The notes under the pieces: generated by a model
What the model was told of the DNA's origin: nothing
The model's database searches: none
Seen by the model: the letters and a program-made list of their open reading frames with translations, nothing else
Assembly: GCA_900618425.1 (NCBI GenBank)
Contig: UZAN01039784.1
Span: 12,044 to 76,043, forward strand
Length of the DNA: 64,000 nt
Reading direction: 5' to 3'
Origin: Echinostoma caproni
Taxonomy: Eukaryota; Platyhelminthes; Trematoda; Plagiorchiida; Echinostomatidae
Shown here: positions 1-11,600 of the stretch, piece by piece
Numbering within the stretch: the first letter of the stretch is position 1
How the letters are laid out: each line of letters begins with the position of its first letter
Program-made: the position numbers and the translations under genes

Positions 1-210
1 GACTTGCAACTTTTTAAAAGTTTTAACACATCATAGTATGAGAGTGGTTCCACGTTACAAACATTTTGAGACGAGTAGGCAGGAAGAATGTCCGATGATT
101 GGAAATTCCCCAAGCATTTACCAAAGTCAGAATCCACTGATGAACTATCCTTTCTCTGTCTATCTTTTTACTTCCTTTTTAATTTATTGATTATACAAAT
201 GTACTGTCAA

Positions 211-347
211 CGTTCAGAATAGAGGGGGGGCGGAGCCATACAAAGGCCGTCTGGGAAAAATACAGAAAAAGGGAAGACAAGCGGCGGTGGAGCGGTTCAA
301 ACCCGGATCACAAGTTAGTAAGCTAACCACTTGGCCACCACCACCCT
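211..347 (-). repeat. tRNA-like SINE, copy A
   Basis: On the minus strand the segment begins GGTGGTGGCCAAGTGGTTAG, which resembles box A of a Leu/Ser-type tRNA, and about 30 bases later carries CCGGGTTTGAACCGC, which resembles box B (plus strand 294-306). A second diverged copy with the same order of blocks lies at 3477-3620 in the same orientation. The shared block extends past the tRNA-like head into a body containing the plus-strand words AAGGCCGTCTGGGAAAAA (here) and AAGGCTGCCTGAGGAAAAA (copy B). Two dispersed copies with an internal Pol III-type promoter and a non-tRNA body fit a SINE rather than a tRNA gene. No clean acceptor stem is visible, so a functional tRNA is unlikely. Confidence 0.55.
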
Positions 348-1683
348 ACTCCCATGCCTTAATGTTTCTTTGATTTCCGACTAATCGTTCTTCCACCGTT
401 GCTTTGTTTTCACAATGAGCCATTTTCCCCTCAACCGCAGTTAGAAACAGCGCAGGAAAATGGGAGGATATGGTCACGAGTGATTGAGAAAATGACTAAT
501 CGTAGCTGGCTTGTGAGAAATTCCGTTCCGAACAGTTTCTGCCTACCGGATAAGTAATAATCAATCGGGTTTACATTGGTTCACCATCTCCGAACTAAAC
601 GGAACAAACTGTGCACCTATTCGTGGGTGGTGAATTTAGAAACAAGCGGGCTTGTGCAGTCTCGGAAACTTTTTTTATCGTAGGAAGATTTGCCAGGTCT
701 TTGATTCTATAAACCTTTGTATGAAACGGCCAAAAGAATATGAGGGCAACATTGTTGTTCCCCAAATAATGACAATCGGTCATTGAGATACTACCCCTGT
801 GCAGTCGACGCGTGTGATGGGGTGGGTTGGTACTTGAGGATGTATGTATAGCTTAAAACCTACCGACCCATATTAGTCCCGGATTCAGACTGAACGGAAT
901 AAGAATAAGGTTAGATGAATTATGCAGGACAGACGCGCCGAATTTTACTTTTTTTGTCGTTGTTGTTGAGTGGCTTGTTATTTTCGGGGATGAGAAGGTG
1001 GTGCAGATTAGATTGTCGGAATGGACGGCATAAAAGGGATCCTATTTGCTTTGACAAAAGACGGGGAGTAATAAACATTTTATTTAGATTTGTTATAAAA
1101 TAACGGGTCGCAATTTTACGTAAATCTGCCTACTTTCAATTGATTTGGTTGCTATGGAATACCTTCAGCTTTGAACCATGCACCGAGTTCACTCAACGAT
1201 TTTCATGTGACCTTTGAAGAAATTGCTTACTTTGATGCTAATCTATGGAAATATAAATCAAAAGCATTTTTAGGAAATTTTCTTCTTAAGAAACCATACA
1301 TTTTTTCAGCGTTTATGTGAATCACGGTGTCGAGCCCAAGCTTCTGTCACAGAGTACGTCCATGTTGACCTCAAACACTTGACATAGATACTGATTTATG
1401 ACTGTTCTATAACAAACAATTAAGAAACAAAAACTTGGGAAACCGGTCGTATACTATTGAGAAATAAGTTTTACTAGCTAAGCACACATTACTCATTATG
1501 CAGGTTACTGGGTGACTGGGTCTAAAGGACAAGACTTTCGGGCTCGTAGGTGAAACAACAACTGGTTAGTACTACATTATGCTATCGGTACCGCCAAAAT
1601 AAAGCATCTTATTGTTGCCGAGTGTCCTATCATTGCATTCAGAAAGTCAGTCGATATAATTTCCATTTTACGTAACTCGATGT
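348..1683. other. No gene recognised
   Basis: Only short frames below 65 codons, with no splice-bounded exon or element motif that I can support. Confidence 0.5.
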
Positions 1684-1896
1684 TCAATAGAACGTTTTAT
1701 TGTCTATGGTACTAATGTGAACTTCTAGGGTTTTAACTTTGGGGCATGCTGTAGCAGTCGGAATGACCACTGCAATCCGAAAATCATGTGTGTGCTGGTA
1801 ACCAACAACTTGTAGTCTTGGGTTTGAGTACACACGGCCTTCAACCGCATGCCATCCTCTAGTTTCCATAAATGTCAAGTCCATGATCTCAACCAC
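1684..1896 (-). CDS. Exon-like open frame, unknown product
   Basis: A 70-codon minus-strand frame ending in a stop. Its composition is protein-like (mixed hydrophobic and polar residues, Cys, His and Trp, no low complexity), including GWHAVEGRVYSNPRLQVVGY near the N-terminal third and ending DNKTFY. The frame stays open upstream to an AG (GTGATCAG) that could be a 3' splice site, but there is no strong polypyrimidine tract. It could be a terminal exon, a decayed element fragment or chance. I recognise no family. Confidence 0.25.
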   Translation of the reverse strand: MVEIMDLTFMETRGWHAVEGRVYSNPRLQVVGYQHTHDFRIAVVIPTATACPKVKTLEVHISTIDNKTFY

Positions 1897-3476
1897 GGTG
1901 TCTGATCACTTAGGGCGTGCCATGCAAACAATGTCTAGTAATGTCCGACTCAATAACATCAAACACAGGTGCGTCACAAGTGGCCTACGTAATGAACTAC
2001 GAAATGTAGATTAACAACAGCATTGGAATAGCAACATTTTGTGGGATTATGTTTTCCACGATTTATACGCTTAGCAGAGTCATAATTAGAGTCTGTTTAG
2101 GTTTCCTCGACTGGATTTATTAGCGACATAATCTTCACAAACATGATCAATCTGGGTGGTTCGACTTCAGAGAAATTTTTGAAAAGCCAAACCAGAGTAA
2201 TTTCGCTTTATAAATTATCTTAAAAATGCAATTTCCATAAATCGATTGGCAATCAACAGGGAGCATTTAGTCCAGAACGTGTTATTCGGCTTTGGCCCAC
2301 GGTCTGTTGAATCTCATACGCGTACACTGGAAGAGGAACAGAGGTGATGGCTTTCTGTTTCAGTATTGTCAACCGGGCATTGTAAGGTCTAAGTATTGCG
2401 TGAGCTGGTGCATTACAGCTGAAAACAATAATGAAATCAGTTAAATAAGCATAAAGTAAAAATTAAACAGCAGAAGAAATCATGAATAAAATGATGAATG
2501 AAGACTGCATTTTTATTGTTTAACATTCTTTAACTATCACCGCCTGATATAATGCAGGTCAGACAATTGTAAGGGGACAGTATTGATGAAAAAATCTGGT
2601 ATCCCAATTTTCAAAATACATCATTTGGGGAATTTCATTCCCATCGATCAATAACCATATATTAACTTTCAAAACCTACGCTTTAAAAATCAAGCAAACG
2701 TCTGCGTTTATACTTGAAACAAAACTCAGTCTACAATGTTGTTTTTGGCTGTCTTTTCGAAACATATGTATAAATAGTGTCGAATTCAGCTGGTCAGAAA
2801 TTAAGAACGGAAAGACTAAGCTGAAGGAGTTTACTTGGTATGATCAGAGATATTCTTGCCTCACGGGCATCATACGCAGCTCAAATCTATTTATCTCTTA
2901 CTAAGGATCAGACATGAGAGGACACACGCAGAGCTTACTGCTCACTTAACCACGACGCGTAGGTGATCAGGTTGTCTCAATTAGTCTGTGCACCAGTTAT
3001 CACAGACCGCTTATTGTGTTGGAGAGTGTCACGCTGTTTAAAATACTGGATAAAATTAAACAACTGAATCATGCTTTCCAGCTCTTAACTGAATGTCTGT
3101 CTTGTTGAGTTTTTAGATTCTCAAACTACCATGTGATGGTTAACTCAAGTGGCATACAGAACTATAATGCTTTTGTCTAATAGCCTTCAATTCAACACGA
3201 GAACTTGGTCACTTGAATTCAACTGAAGACGGATTGATTTTGTGCACTGGACATTTCATTCATGACGGAATAATCGGCAACATGTGCCAGGCCTGATGTC
3301 TACATTAAGCTCTTAAAGATTGCAGTGTTATATCATGCAAAAGCAACAGAAAAGCGATCTGATCAGCTACCTAATGGTCAAATGGGTAGTGTGCTTGCGT
3401 TCCATCTTAGACATCCAGCGGTTTTAATTGTTTTTAATTCACATTTTTGTTCATTGTTTATGGAAATGTAGAATAA
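1897..3476. other. No gene recognised
   Basis: AT-rich sequence with no frame over 60 codons and no repeat shared with the rest of the window that I noticed. Confidence 0.5.
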
Positions 3477-3620
3477 ACTTTCAGAAAGAGATTCGAACCT
3501 TTACAAAGGCTGCCTGAGGAAAAACGGATAATAGAAAGACGGTTGGTGGTAGCGGGGTTCGGACTGAGGCGCTTCAGGCGGTTATTTAGACCACCTTCGC
3601 ACTCGACCACCGCCAACCTC
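3477..3620 (-). repeat. tRNA-like SINE, copy B
   Basis: Partner of the copy at 211-347. On the minus strand it starts GGCGGTGGTCGAGTGCGAAG (box A-like) and has AGTCCGAACCCCGC (box B-like; plus strand 3552-3567). The body matches copy A across the AAAGGCTGCCTGAGGAAAAA block and the following A/G-rich stretch. Many substitutions separate the two copies, so the family is not recent here. Confidence 0.55.
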
Positions 3621-5325
3621 AATTTAACTTATTTGTAAGCACTGGTCTGTGATAATTGATTTTGATGTGGCTATCCTTTAGGTTTCGTCTTCACACCTAA
3701 TTCTCATTTCATCCAATCAACCATACTCTGGGAAGCACTGGGTTCGATTTTTTCTCTTATTAGAGCTGATCATTAGTGCATATCCACCGTCCGGTTCGGT
3801 CTTTGAACCCCAGGCCCGCCGCATGGAAGGTGTGTGTCCTTCTACTGTGTCAAATGGCTCATTCCAGGGGTGAACAGAATTGCCAGTTTATATTTTATCA
3901 TGTGTCGTCTTCACTGATGGCCAATCAGTTTTGACACGATAGCAACGAAGAGAGACACAGTTGATTATCTCTTAACTCCAATCAAAAACCTTTCATCAAA
4001 TGAAGTCTTCCATGAAGGTTGCGGACTAACTTGCCATAAACCTACTATGCCGGATTGATAGTTCCCATTTAACCCAGTTACTTGTGATTAGTGGTGTGGG
4101 GATAGTTAATAATGATTTGATATGCACTACTGATGAGCTTTATTCAGAAAGAAACTCGAAACTAGTGCTTCCGAGTGTATGGTCCACTGGATGAACTGAG
4201 AGTTTCGCGTGGAGGTGAAATCCACAGAACATTCAGTTTGATCGATGTATTCGCGCTACTAATGACACAACCTGGTCGGTGCAGTGACTCTATCGTTATT
4301 TCCTGAAACTCTTTGATGCTACTTCTCTAAACCAGGATAGATAATTGTGAGTCTCTTGCGTAATATGACTAATTGGATAGTTTCCTGCTGATTCACATTT
4401 TTTAGAGTTCTCACGTTTTGCACCACCCCTGACTATCTCTAAATATATTTCATGGTTCAACCACGTTCAAAGACAAAAGTGGACTAGTCTTACATCGATT
4501 GAAATGCTGTCCCCGAGCTACGGCGAGGCTATGGGATGTGCTGTTGCTGTGGCCATTTGTGTAAGTCCAATCCATCTGTCGTTTAGATCCAAATGACTAC
4601 ATAGAGGATTGTAGTAACGACTGCACTTCATCTAGGTGTCAAATTTTATCAGATTTCGAAAGGAATATTTCTCTCCTTCTCTCTACCCTCCGCCTCGAAA
4701 AAAAAACGGGTAATTGCTAACCGATGAGGTGTCAAAGTGGACTAGAATGTACACTGGTGAATGGCTTGGCTAGAATTCAGCTTATTTTGATCGCGGTGAG
4801 TGAGTACGATTGATAATAATACGTAGCGAGTAACAACTGTTTTCCAGAATTTTCCTAAAGGAAGATAAGCAGAGCAGTTGATAGCTACCTGAAAAAATAG
4901 CTTCCCTGGGATCTATAAATGTGTGCGTATTGCATACCGCAATATAAGTAGGGAAGTGTGATAGTTCTAATTATTACGTAGACCGTCCATTCATAGGTCA
5001 TAGGGTTTTTAGTGAGAAGCTCTTTACACCTCAAGTCCTCCATTTCTCCTGTTCACCGATCTTTGCATCGTTAAGACCTCGTGTACTGTAGTTGTAGTTG
5101 AATGCATGTCATGTAACACGTATTAATAATCAATTCAGCTGAATCCTCCTGCCATATGCGCAAGAAATACGAATCTTGCCTCCATCGTTTTGTGTATATG
5201 GGTCAATTTGGGCTATAAAGCATCAACAAACATTGATCAGGGGAGGGAGAGATTTCCGAGCGTATACTTTTATGCTGCGAATAGTTCACTTATTCAGTAA
5301 GTGCTCAGTACACCTGTGGAGTTAG
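3621..5325. other. No gene recognised
   Basis: No frame over 60 codons and no mobile-element motif seen. A run of eight A at 4698-4706 is the only notable simple tract. Confidence 0.45.
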
Positions 5326-5372
5326 TTCAAGTCAAGTCAGTGACTTGCTTTATGCACCCCAAAGAGCAACCA
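5326..5372 (-). repeat. LINE 3' terminus with pentamer tail
   Basis: Read on the minus strand this is GGGTGCATAAAGCAAGTCAC followed by a short TTGAC-type tandem tail. The same ending occurs at 7521-7570 (minus) and, in plus orientation, at 45821-45857 directly after a CR1-like RT fragment. Short tandem tails after a conserved 3' end are typical of non-LTR retroelements. The body would lie at higher coordinates; the open frame at 5465-5911 is in that position but has no clear RT motif. Confidence 0.5.
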
Positions 5373-5464
5373 CATAACCACAATGTATCAAACAAAATTA
5401 CAAATAAAGGAAAAACAATGACGTAAAATCAATGATATACCATAGCAATAATGGTTAGTTAGGA

Positions 5465-5911
5465 TTAACATATTGCGCTGAGCACAAACCACAAGTTTTG
5501 AGTACGTAAGAAATTGAACCGAATACGGAAGAATAAAACGCACGTAAACCTCAGTGTGTGTCTTGTCATGTTTGTTACCGGGAACGGTGGATAAATAAGA
5601 GAACCACTGACTAAGGTCTGGATATACTCGAAGAGAGCAATCAGGTTAGAAAGTGAACCATTGACGCGGTAGGTAAGGGAAGTATCCAGATGTACCATTT
5701 CATCATGCATGACGGTAAGACGCCAGCCATCTTGCAAGAAGATTATACCAAACTGAGACTTTTTCCACAGTTTGACGAAATTAGTAAGTTCGACCATATT
5801 TCCAAAGGGAGATCGGACATGACAACAAAGATTGACCGGGACTCCAATGGTGATGTTTGATTTGCGAAGCGCGGCTTTCCAACCAGCAAAATTCTCCCTC
5901 GGACGGGTCAA
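5465..5911 (-). CDS. 148-codon open frame, unknown product
   Basis: The longest uninterrupted minus-strand frame outside the recognised elements. It begins MTRPRENFAGWKAALRKSNI and ends in a Phe/Arg-rich segment before LWFVLSAIC. It lies about 90 bases upstream, on its own strand, of the LINE 3' terminus at 5326-5372, so it may be the C-terminal part or a frameshifted remnant of that element. I see none of the usual RT C-terminal signatures (for example a VWNSLP-type block). A few frames of this length are expected by chance in 64 kb at this base composition (my rough estimate), so length alone is weak evidence. Confidence 0.2.
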   Translation of the reverse strand: MTRPRENFAGWKAALRKSNITIGVPVNLCCHVRSPFGNMVELTNFVKLWKKSQFGIIFLQDGWRLTVMHDEMVHLDTSLTYRVNGSLSNLIALFEYIQTLVSGSLIYPPFPVTNMTRHTLRFTCVLFFRIRFNFLRTQNLWFVLSAIC

Positions 5912-7157
5912 ATGACTTCTGAACGTCCTGTTATACTATTCCTCATTGATCTTCCGAAGGAGTTAGTGTCTTTGCACTGATTGGGTTTGAGAATGTTCTA
6001 TGAATTAACTAGGTGTGTTTGATTAGAATAGACTGAAGTGTCAGCGCACAATCATTACCTTGGCCACCAAGATAAGAGTTCATGCAAAACGTGAAAACAG
6101 TAACGCGGATGGTTGTGTAGGAAACGATCCGATAATGGTGAAAAGGATAACGCTGTAGAACTCTGAAGGTGTATTCATAGATGATTATCAGTCAAATTCA
6201 CTTGATTTTGACTGAAAACAAACTGTTGCAAATTTTCAAATAGCAATCTACTCCAAACATATTTGTAGAATTAGGTGCTCTCGAATAAAATTTGTTTGCA
6301 AATCATCGCGTGGAGCTGTAACATGTTGCATAAGATGAGCTGTATACCGCGCAGTTTATACTGAAGCGATAAACATGAGTAATCACAGCCCGTGAGTGTA
6401 CGCAACCTGGTTGCAGTCAACGATAGAAGAATCCCCGTAGTGTTTGAAGGTCAAAAGCTACTGAAATATCAGTACACACATTAGGTGTAGAAAGATCGGA
6501 AGACTGTAAAGACCGGAGAAAGACCGGTTTCGAAGTAAGAAGCGAGGCAATATTGTGTAAGATGAAAGAAGGAAGAAAAATGACTTTGCTTTATGTACAA
6601 TCATCCACGTTTGTATCCTGGCGACAACAGTATTTGTTTGATCAAGTCTCTTTTGTTGTATAGATCTGGACTGAGAATATCGATTCATGTCGCTTCAGCT
6701 GGGATTACAATGGTCTTTTAATTCTCTTTTGTTCAATATCTCCTAGGCATGGTGTAAATTATATCAAAGACGGTTTGGTTGCTCCCAGTACGGCTACCAT
6801 TTTTACGAGTTGAAAGCGAACAGTGCTGTAGTTGAATTTGACTGTGACTTCGTAGAAGATTGCAGGATAATGCTCTCTGTAAGATGGACATTTAATTACA
6901 TTTTCCTACGTTCCATGTATCTTTCACACGCTGGGAACTTAAAGGCTGGTTAACGGTGAGAACTCTGGGGTGTTACAATTAGGTTTATATCAATTGTTTC
7001 TGACAGACAGCCTCCTGAGAAGTTCCACTCGATAAATCATCTTTGAAGGATAATATGCGATCTCTTGTGGAGGAATATTCGAAATCAGGATTTGTTTCAT
7101 GTTGAATTGAGTTGTATGTACTGATTTATAGTTATTTGATAATCATGTCACCACTTA
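5912..7157. other. No gene recognised
   Basis: A 76-codon minus-strand frame at 6458-6688 is Phe/Leu-rich and has no splice or family support. Otherwise empty. Confidence 0.45.
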
Positions 7158-7428
7158 ATGGAGGCAAATCGCGACTGGCTTGTCATTCTGAATAACTCGG
7201 CCTCATCAATACCAATCGGTAAAATCCCCAGGGAGAAAAACCTACAACAAAGAGTTGTGTGGGCTGACTTATGTGCTTTTGCGGAAAGCTCTTCGGTGGG
7301 AGATACTATCGTCTCGCTTTCTAAATTGAACGTCTACAAAAGTTATTCATCGCTATCTTCCCTATTCATAAGCGAAATGATTGGTGGTATCCATTTGGGA
7401 ACTAAATATAATCAACATATTACCCAGG
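7158..7428 (+). CDS. Candidate 5' coding exon, unknown product
   Basis: A frame opens at ATG 7158 just after two in-frame stops (TGA TAA) and runs 90 codons to a good 5' splice site, ATTACCCAG|GTATCTGT. The product starts MEANRDWLVILNNSASSIPI and contains VVWADLCAFAESSSVGDTIV. The residue mix is ordinary for protein. No family is recognised and there is no partner exon nearby that I can join to it. Confidence 0.25.
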
Positions 7429-7520
7429 TATCTGTATAGTGTATGACGAGGTATGGAATTTCACAGTTCGATCAGAAAAAAACACTTGCTAGTAGAAGTG
7501 TAAAAACGACAACTGCATAC

Positions 7521-7570
7521 AAGTCAAGTCAAGTCAAGGAATGGCTTTATACACCCCGAAAGGTGGATAT
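7521..7570 (-). repeat. LINE 3' terminus with TTGAC tandem tail
   Basis: On the minus strand: CGGGGTGTATAAAGCCATTC followed by three and a half copies of TTGAC. It matches the ending at 5326-5372. No RT-like frame is visible just upstream on the minus strand (7575-7850), so this is a short 5'-truncated copy. Confidence 0.5.
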
Positions 7571-8101
7571 TCAGCAACAGATGCATGTAAGTAGTGTGTT
7601 TGAGAATTAATTTTTTAGAATAGTTCCATAGAATCCTTATGCTCATGTTAATATATATTGCCAAATCACAAATATGATCTTCTGAATGAATTTCGGGTTA
7701 TTTGGTAAATGCAGATGACATGTCATATAACTTTGTTGAAAAGGTTGCAATGTTTTATTTTTTTCCTCCAGAACGGTGAAACCTATTTCGCCCTGTTTCT
7801 TCGCAAGCGGTTCAGGAAGTTCAACAATACAAACACACAATTGGAAGGTTTTAATTTTCTAACAATAGGTTACATCTAGGGGCATTCAGTTCAAACAGTC
7901 CACGGCAAGCCGTACAACTACGGTCCAGAAGATTCGATTTAAAAACCTTGTGCTCTATTTGTCTTGCTGATGACTGTCTGCATTAAATCACACTGATTGT
8001 ACTATTCCCCTCTTGTATTTTAGCCTGATCTAAATAAGAAAGACTGTATTCTTGTTCAAAGCAATGTTTTCCCGTCACGAGTTTGAATAAAGAAGTCAGA
8101 A

Positions 8102-8401
8102 ACATGGGTTTGCACAATGTATCCATGGTCATTTCGCTGCATCTGTACACGTGCATACTGCAGTCAAAGTCTTTTATATCGTCAGTGAGATAACTGACGT
8201 GAAATGAAGACATGAATGAATAATCAAAACGCACAACTCCACATAGTAACACAAAGAATGGGAGAGGTTGGGCGCGGGGGGTAATCACCAAGGCAAAGCG
8301 AATGTGATTAACGATTCACGTTATTTGCATAGATCGGGTTTTAGGGTACGAATGACTAGAGCCGCGGCAAATTTCAGTAACTTTGTGTTTGTTGTGTTGT
8401 A
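8102..8401 (-). repeat. PLE-1 left inverted arm
   Basis: Exact reverse complement of 9377-9676. On the minus strand it encodes the last ~25 residues of the endonuclease (ending RTLKPDLCK) and then the 3' UTR. The family sequence continues outside the arm to about 8070 (compare the copy at 12040-12330), whereas the right arm diverges after 9676. The left arm therefore carries slightly more of the family 3' end than the right one. Confidence 0.85.
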
Positions 8402-8428
8402 GATATTAAATTTTTGTTCCTCCGATAA

Positions 8429-8848
8429 GGATATCGTCAGATAGATGGGATCGCGCTGGATAGTCCACTGGGACCGGTTCTTGTGGATATTTTCCTTGGT
8501 CGCCTAGAAGGAAGAATTGAAGAAGATATTTCAAAACTAGATCTATCCTGTCGTTATGTTGATGACGTCTTCGTTATAAGCCATATGAAGGAAGACGGGG
8601 AAAACCTATTTAATCGATTCAAAACCATTTACCCCAACATCAAGTTAACTTGTCACGACCCCATCAAGTTTCTGGATATAAATATTAATCGTCGACCAGA
8701 TGGATCAATTAAAACTTCTGTCTTCCGGAAGAACACGTGGTCTGGGCAATATTTGCATTTCACGAGTTTCGTCCCCGTGCGTAAAAAATTAGTCTCGTTC
8801 GCACACTATTTCATCGAGCGCGTGAAATATGCTCAGAGGACTCTATAA
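8429..8848 (+). pseudogene. PLE-1 reverse transcriptase fragment
   Basis: Frame open from 8429 to the stop ending at 8848. Seen in order: DGIALDSPLGP (RT motif B-like region, usual form DGIAMGSPLGP), the catalytic CRYVDDVFV (motif C, YVDD, about 8555-8580), KFLDI (motif D) and FRKNTWSGQYLHF (start of the thumb, a PLE hallmark). Motif A and the fingers are missing because the element is cut at 8401. After 8848 the thumb continues in another frame (LLKEVLYASGYTFTFIAKHC at about 8870-8930) and reaches two adjacent stops near 9010. PLE RTs copy RNA at exposed DNA ends; this one cannot make a full enzyme. Confidence 0.85.
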
Positions 8849-9046
8849 ACGACGGAATTCAATTGTTAAAAGAAGTTCTGTACGCAAGTGGATATACATT
8901 TACATTCATCGCCAAACATTGCGAAACAGCACCAAAAGTAGAAAAACCAATAACTGCTCCCAAAATGAAAGCTTTTTTGAAGTTACCATATAACGGCGAT
9001 GACTTGATGTAATGAGTCAGCAAGCGCCTGAACTCTGCCGTCAAGC

Positions 9047-9457
9047 GTGTCTACTACGCAGTTGATCTATAGTCATCGTCTTCACTACCACTCAGATACC
9101 AACAACATCGGTGAAAGAACCATTGCCCCCTCCGTCAAATCGAACTGCATTTGCCAATTCAAGTGTGGATGCTCAGCCATCTACATGGGCAGGACAGAGA
9201 GGCAGTTACGTCACCGAGTGGCCGAACATGTCCCGGTGTGGCTTAGGAAAACGATGAATGACAATTTCAAAACGGTTACGTCATCGAATGAGCAGAAAAG
9301 ACAAAGATCTTCGATAACACAGCACTTATGCGGACAAAACTATTGTGTCACTTCAGCTCACGTATTTCAGGTAATTTACAACACAACAAACACAAAGTTA
9401 CTGAAATTTGCCGCGGCTCTAGTCATTCGTACCCTAAAACCCGATCTATGCAAATAA
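9047..9457 (+). pseudogene. PLE-1 GIY-YIG endonuclease fragment
   Basis: 136 codons in one frame. The core is CQFKCGCSAIYMGRTERQL (about residues 36-54) followed by HRVAEHVPVWL, the form of the GIY-YIG domain used by PLEs; here the usual YIG is YMG. Cysteines at about 34, 36, 40 and 42 and later histidines fit the zinc-binding cluster seen in PLE endonucleases. The C-terminal end LLKFAAALVIRTLKPDLCK lies in the right inverted arm. The RT-endonuclease linker (VSKRLNSAVKRVYYAVDL, about 9015-9070) is in a different frame, so the polyprotein is broken here. The nominal start is only the first open codon. Confidence 0.85.
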
Positions 9458-9676
9458 CGTGAATCGTTAATCACATTCGCTTTGCCTTGGTGATTACCCC
9501 CCGCGCCCAACCTCTCCCATTCTTTGTGTTACTATGTGGAGTTGTGCGTTTTGATTATTCATTCATGTCTTCATTTCACGTCAGTTATCTCACTGACGAT
9601 ATAAAAGACTTTGACTGCAGTATGCACGTGTACAGATGCAGCGAAATGACCATGGATACATTGTGCAAACCCATGT
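9377..9676 (+). repeat. PLE-1 right arm: 3' coding end plus 3' UTR
   Basis: Endonuclease C-terminus, stop, and about 220 bases of 3' UTR. It contains the block TGCACGTGTACAGATGCAGC, which recurs in the diverged pieces at 12040-12330 and 14785-15005 and more weakly at 53173-53233. Confidence 0.85.
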
Positions 9677-11600
9677 ATTCTCGTTTCCAAATCTCCTTAA
9701 CTTCCTTCCCGTTGCAGTGGCATTTCAAATACCGTTTTGGTTTGATTTTATTATGAGCAAGTATTCTGATTCAGCCGATAGATTTATCAGCCCCGTATAC
9801 TGTCAAATTAAGAACACTGCTTGCATGCCCATTTCAACAAATCGGTGTCTCATCCGAGTAAGCGTTCCAAATTTAGGATTCTTTGTGCACGTATCACCAC
9901 ATACAGCATCATCATCGTATCTTATTCAACCGAGCAAATAGTATCAGTGACTTGGAAAATCACCTGTCACATGGGGATTTCATCATATCCATTTGTTTTT
10001 CATTCAGTAAATGTACAATTTTCTTTTTTCAATGTTCCACGGTTTTCTCACTGCAACTTGTCGAAAGTGCTGAAAATTCATCCTATTGGGCGAACAAAGC
10101 TTAACTTAACTTGAATGACTGACTGACTATGTTTGATTTATATGTCGCGCAAAACAGCATTCTTCATTCGTTGAGATTTCCGATACTGAACAATAGTTGC
10201 TGAATAAATAACATCACGATTTCTGCTATGCTTTTTAATGCCAGTACATCTTCATACTGCTTTTAAGTTGTCTTGTTCAGCAGGAATCGAAATCACAGAT
10301 CGTTCCGGTTGTTGAATCAATCTTGAGACAAAATATGAATTTGCTGCTATATGTTTCGGGTGCAAGAGCATTGAAAGAACAGCAGTAATGCGAAAATCTA
10401 CTCATGCTTCAAGGAATATTCAGGCTTATATATATATATATTGTTTACAGGTTTTGATGGAACTCGTGCAACATAAAGCTGAATTGGGAAGAATATTTCA
10501 GTTTCCAAAATAACATGCATATCGATAGTTATGGGTGAAGAGTATTTATTCTGAACTTTAGTCTCCACTTCAGTGTTTTTAGGTCTGTTTTATAACGGTT
10601 TGAGTTTATGCGACCTTGAGTGCCATGAGAAAATTTGTCGAAGCTCGAAAGTAACAACTAAAAATTGAAAAAAGGTTATACAAAGGAGTATGGAAGTTCA
10701 TTCTTTCTGATGAATGATTCGTGTTCAAGGGGTGATTATTCTGATCAATACGTGCATTCTAAATAGTTTGTAGATTTTTCTTTGATGCAGAGTAAATAAG
10801 CCATTAACGAAAAGTTACGCGCTTAAATAAATTGATACATTATGTGGCTACAAATTCTCACAGAAAATGTCTAATCTTGAAGGAACTGAAAATGTATTCT
10901 GAGTAGCATAAATGTTGACCTTCAAAATTTCACCTAGCAGTGAGCAGCTCGTTGAATAAACGTTTTACAAGGTCATTACGCCCAAACCGGATGAAATATC
11001 CAAGAGTTTATGGTATGCAGTTCAAGCCAAGAAGTAAGTTATTCGAGAGGTGCATGACCATGTCGAATCAGTCCCTGACTTGTGCAAGTGCCTCGATGTG
11101 AAGGCTAATTTATCCAATAATCAAAGAAATTTCTCAATCATGACATAACTGTCACACTCAAGATTAATTTGCAAAAGTCACAATGATCCCAGATAAGGGC
11201 TCAGCTCGCGTCTTGCTCGAGGTTCGTCGTAGAAATCGTTTAGACCTCGTTATACTTCGTTTCTGTTACACTGATCAAATATCTGGCTTGGTCAATTCCG
11301 ATCGGAGATTCTTTTAATTACTGCCTAGGAGTTGAATTCGAAGGCAAGCGAAAGCTTTCCCTGCAATGGAAATAGGGATAGGTCAACCATTTCGACAGAA
11401 AGTGGCATGTACTCGAGGAAACTGCAAACTTCTGCTCCACGTTCAACTTGGTGGACTCCATACGAAAATGAAGGGCTATGTTGCTAAGAAATAAAAGCAA
11501 ATAGGACATAGACAAAATGGTGAATATATTTATGTCAAACCTATGAGTCATTTTTATAAGTAAATTATCATAATTTTATACTGAGTTTTTATTACTTTAG
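9677..11600. other. Unassigned, possible LINE tail and AT repeat
   Basis: Overlapping 70-100 codon frames at 9636-10114 show no motif. CTTAACTTAACTTGAATGAC at about 10100 followed by GACTGACTGACT resembles the tandem tails of the LINE ends at 5.3 and 7.5 kb, so 9.7-10.1 kb may be a decayed LINE 3' end. A (TA)8 tract lies at 10426-10441. Nothing else is recognised. Confidence 0.3.

Larger units (their letters stand above)
8102..9676 (+). mobile_element. Penelope-like element PLE-1, 5'-truncated, inverted repeats
   Basis: Core of a PLE: RT palm and thumb (8429-8848, then 8866-9010 in another frame) followed by a GIY-YIG endonuclease (9047-9457). It is flanked by two arms, 8102-8401 and 9377-9676, that are perfect reverse complements over 300 bases by eye. 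The right arm holds the last codons of the endonuclease frame and the 3' UTR; the left arm is the same 3' end inverted. RT homology begins at the first base after the left arm: translation of 8402 onward reads into GYRQIDGIA. PLEs are known for odd terminal repeats in direct or inverted orientation, which fits. The coding part has at least two frameshifts and in-frame stops, so it is not autonomous. Confidence 0.85.
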
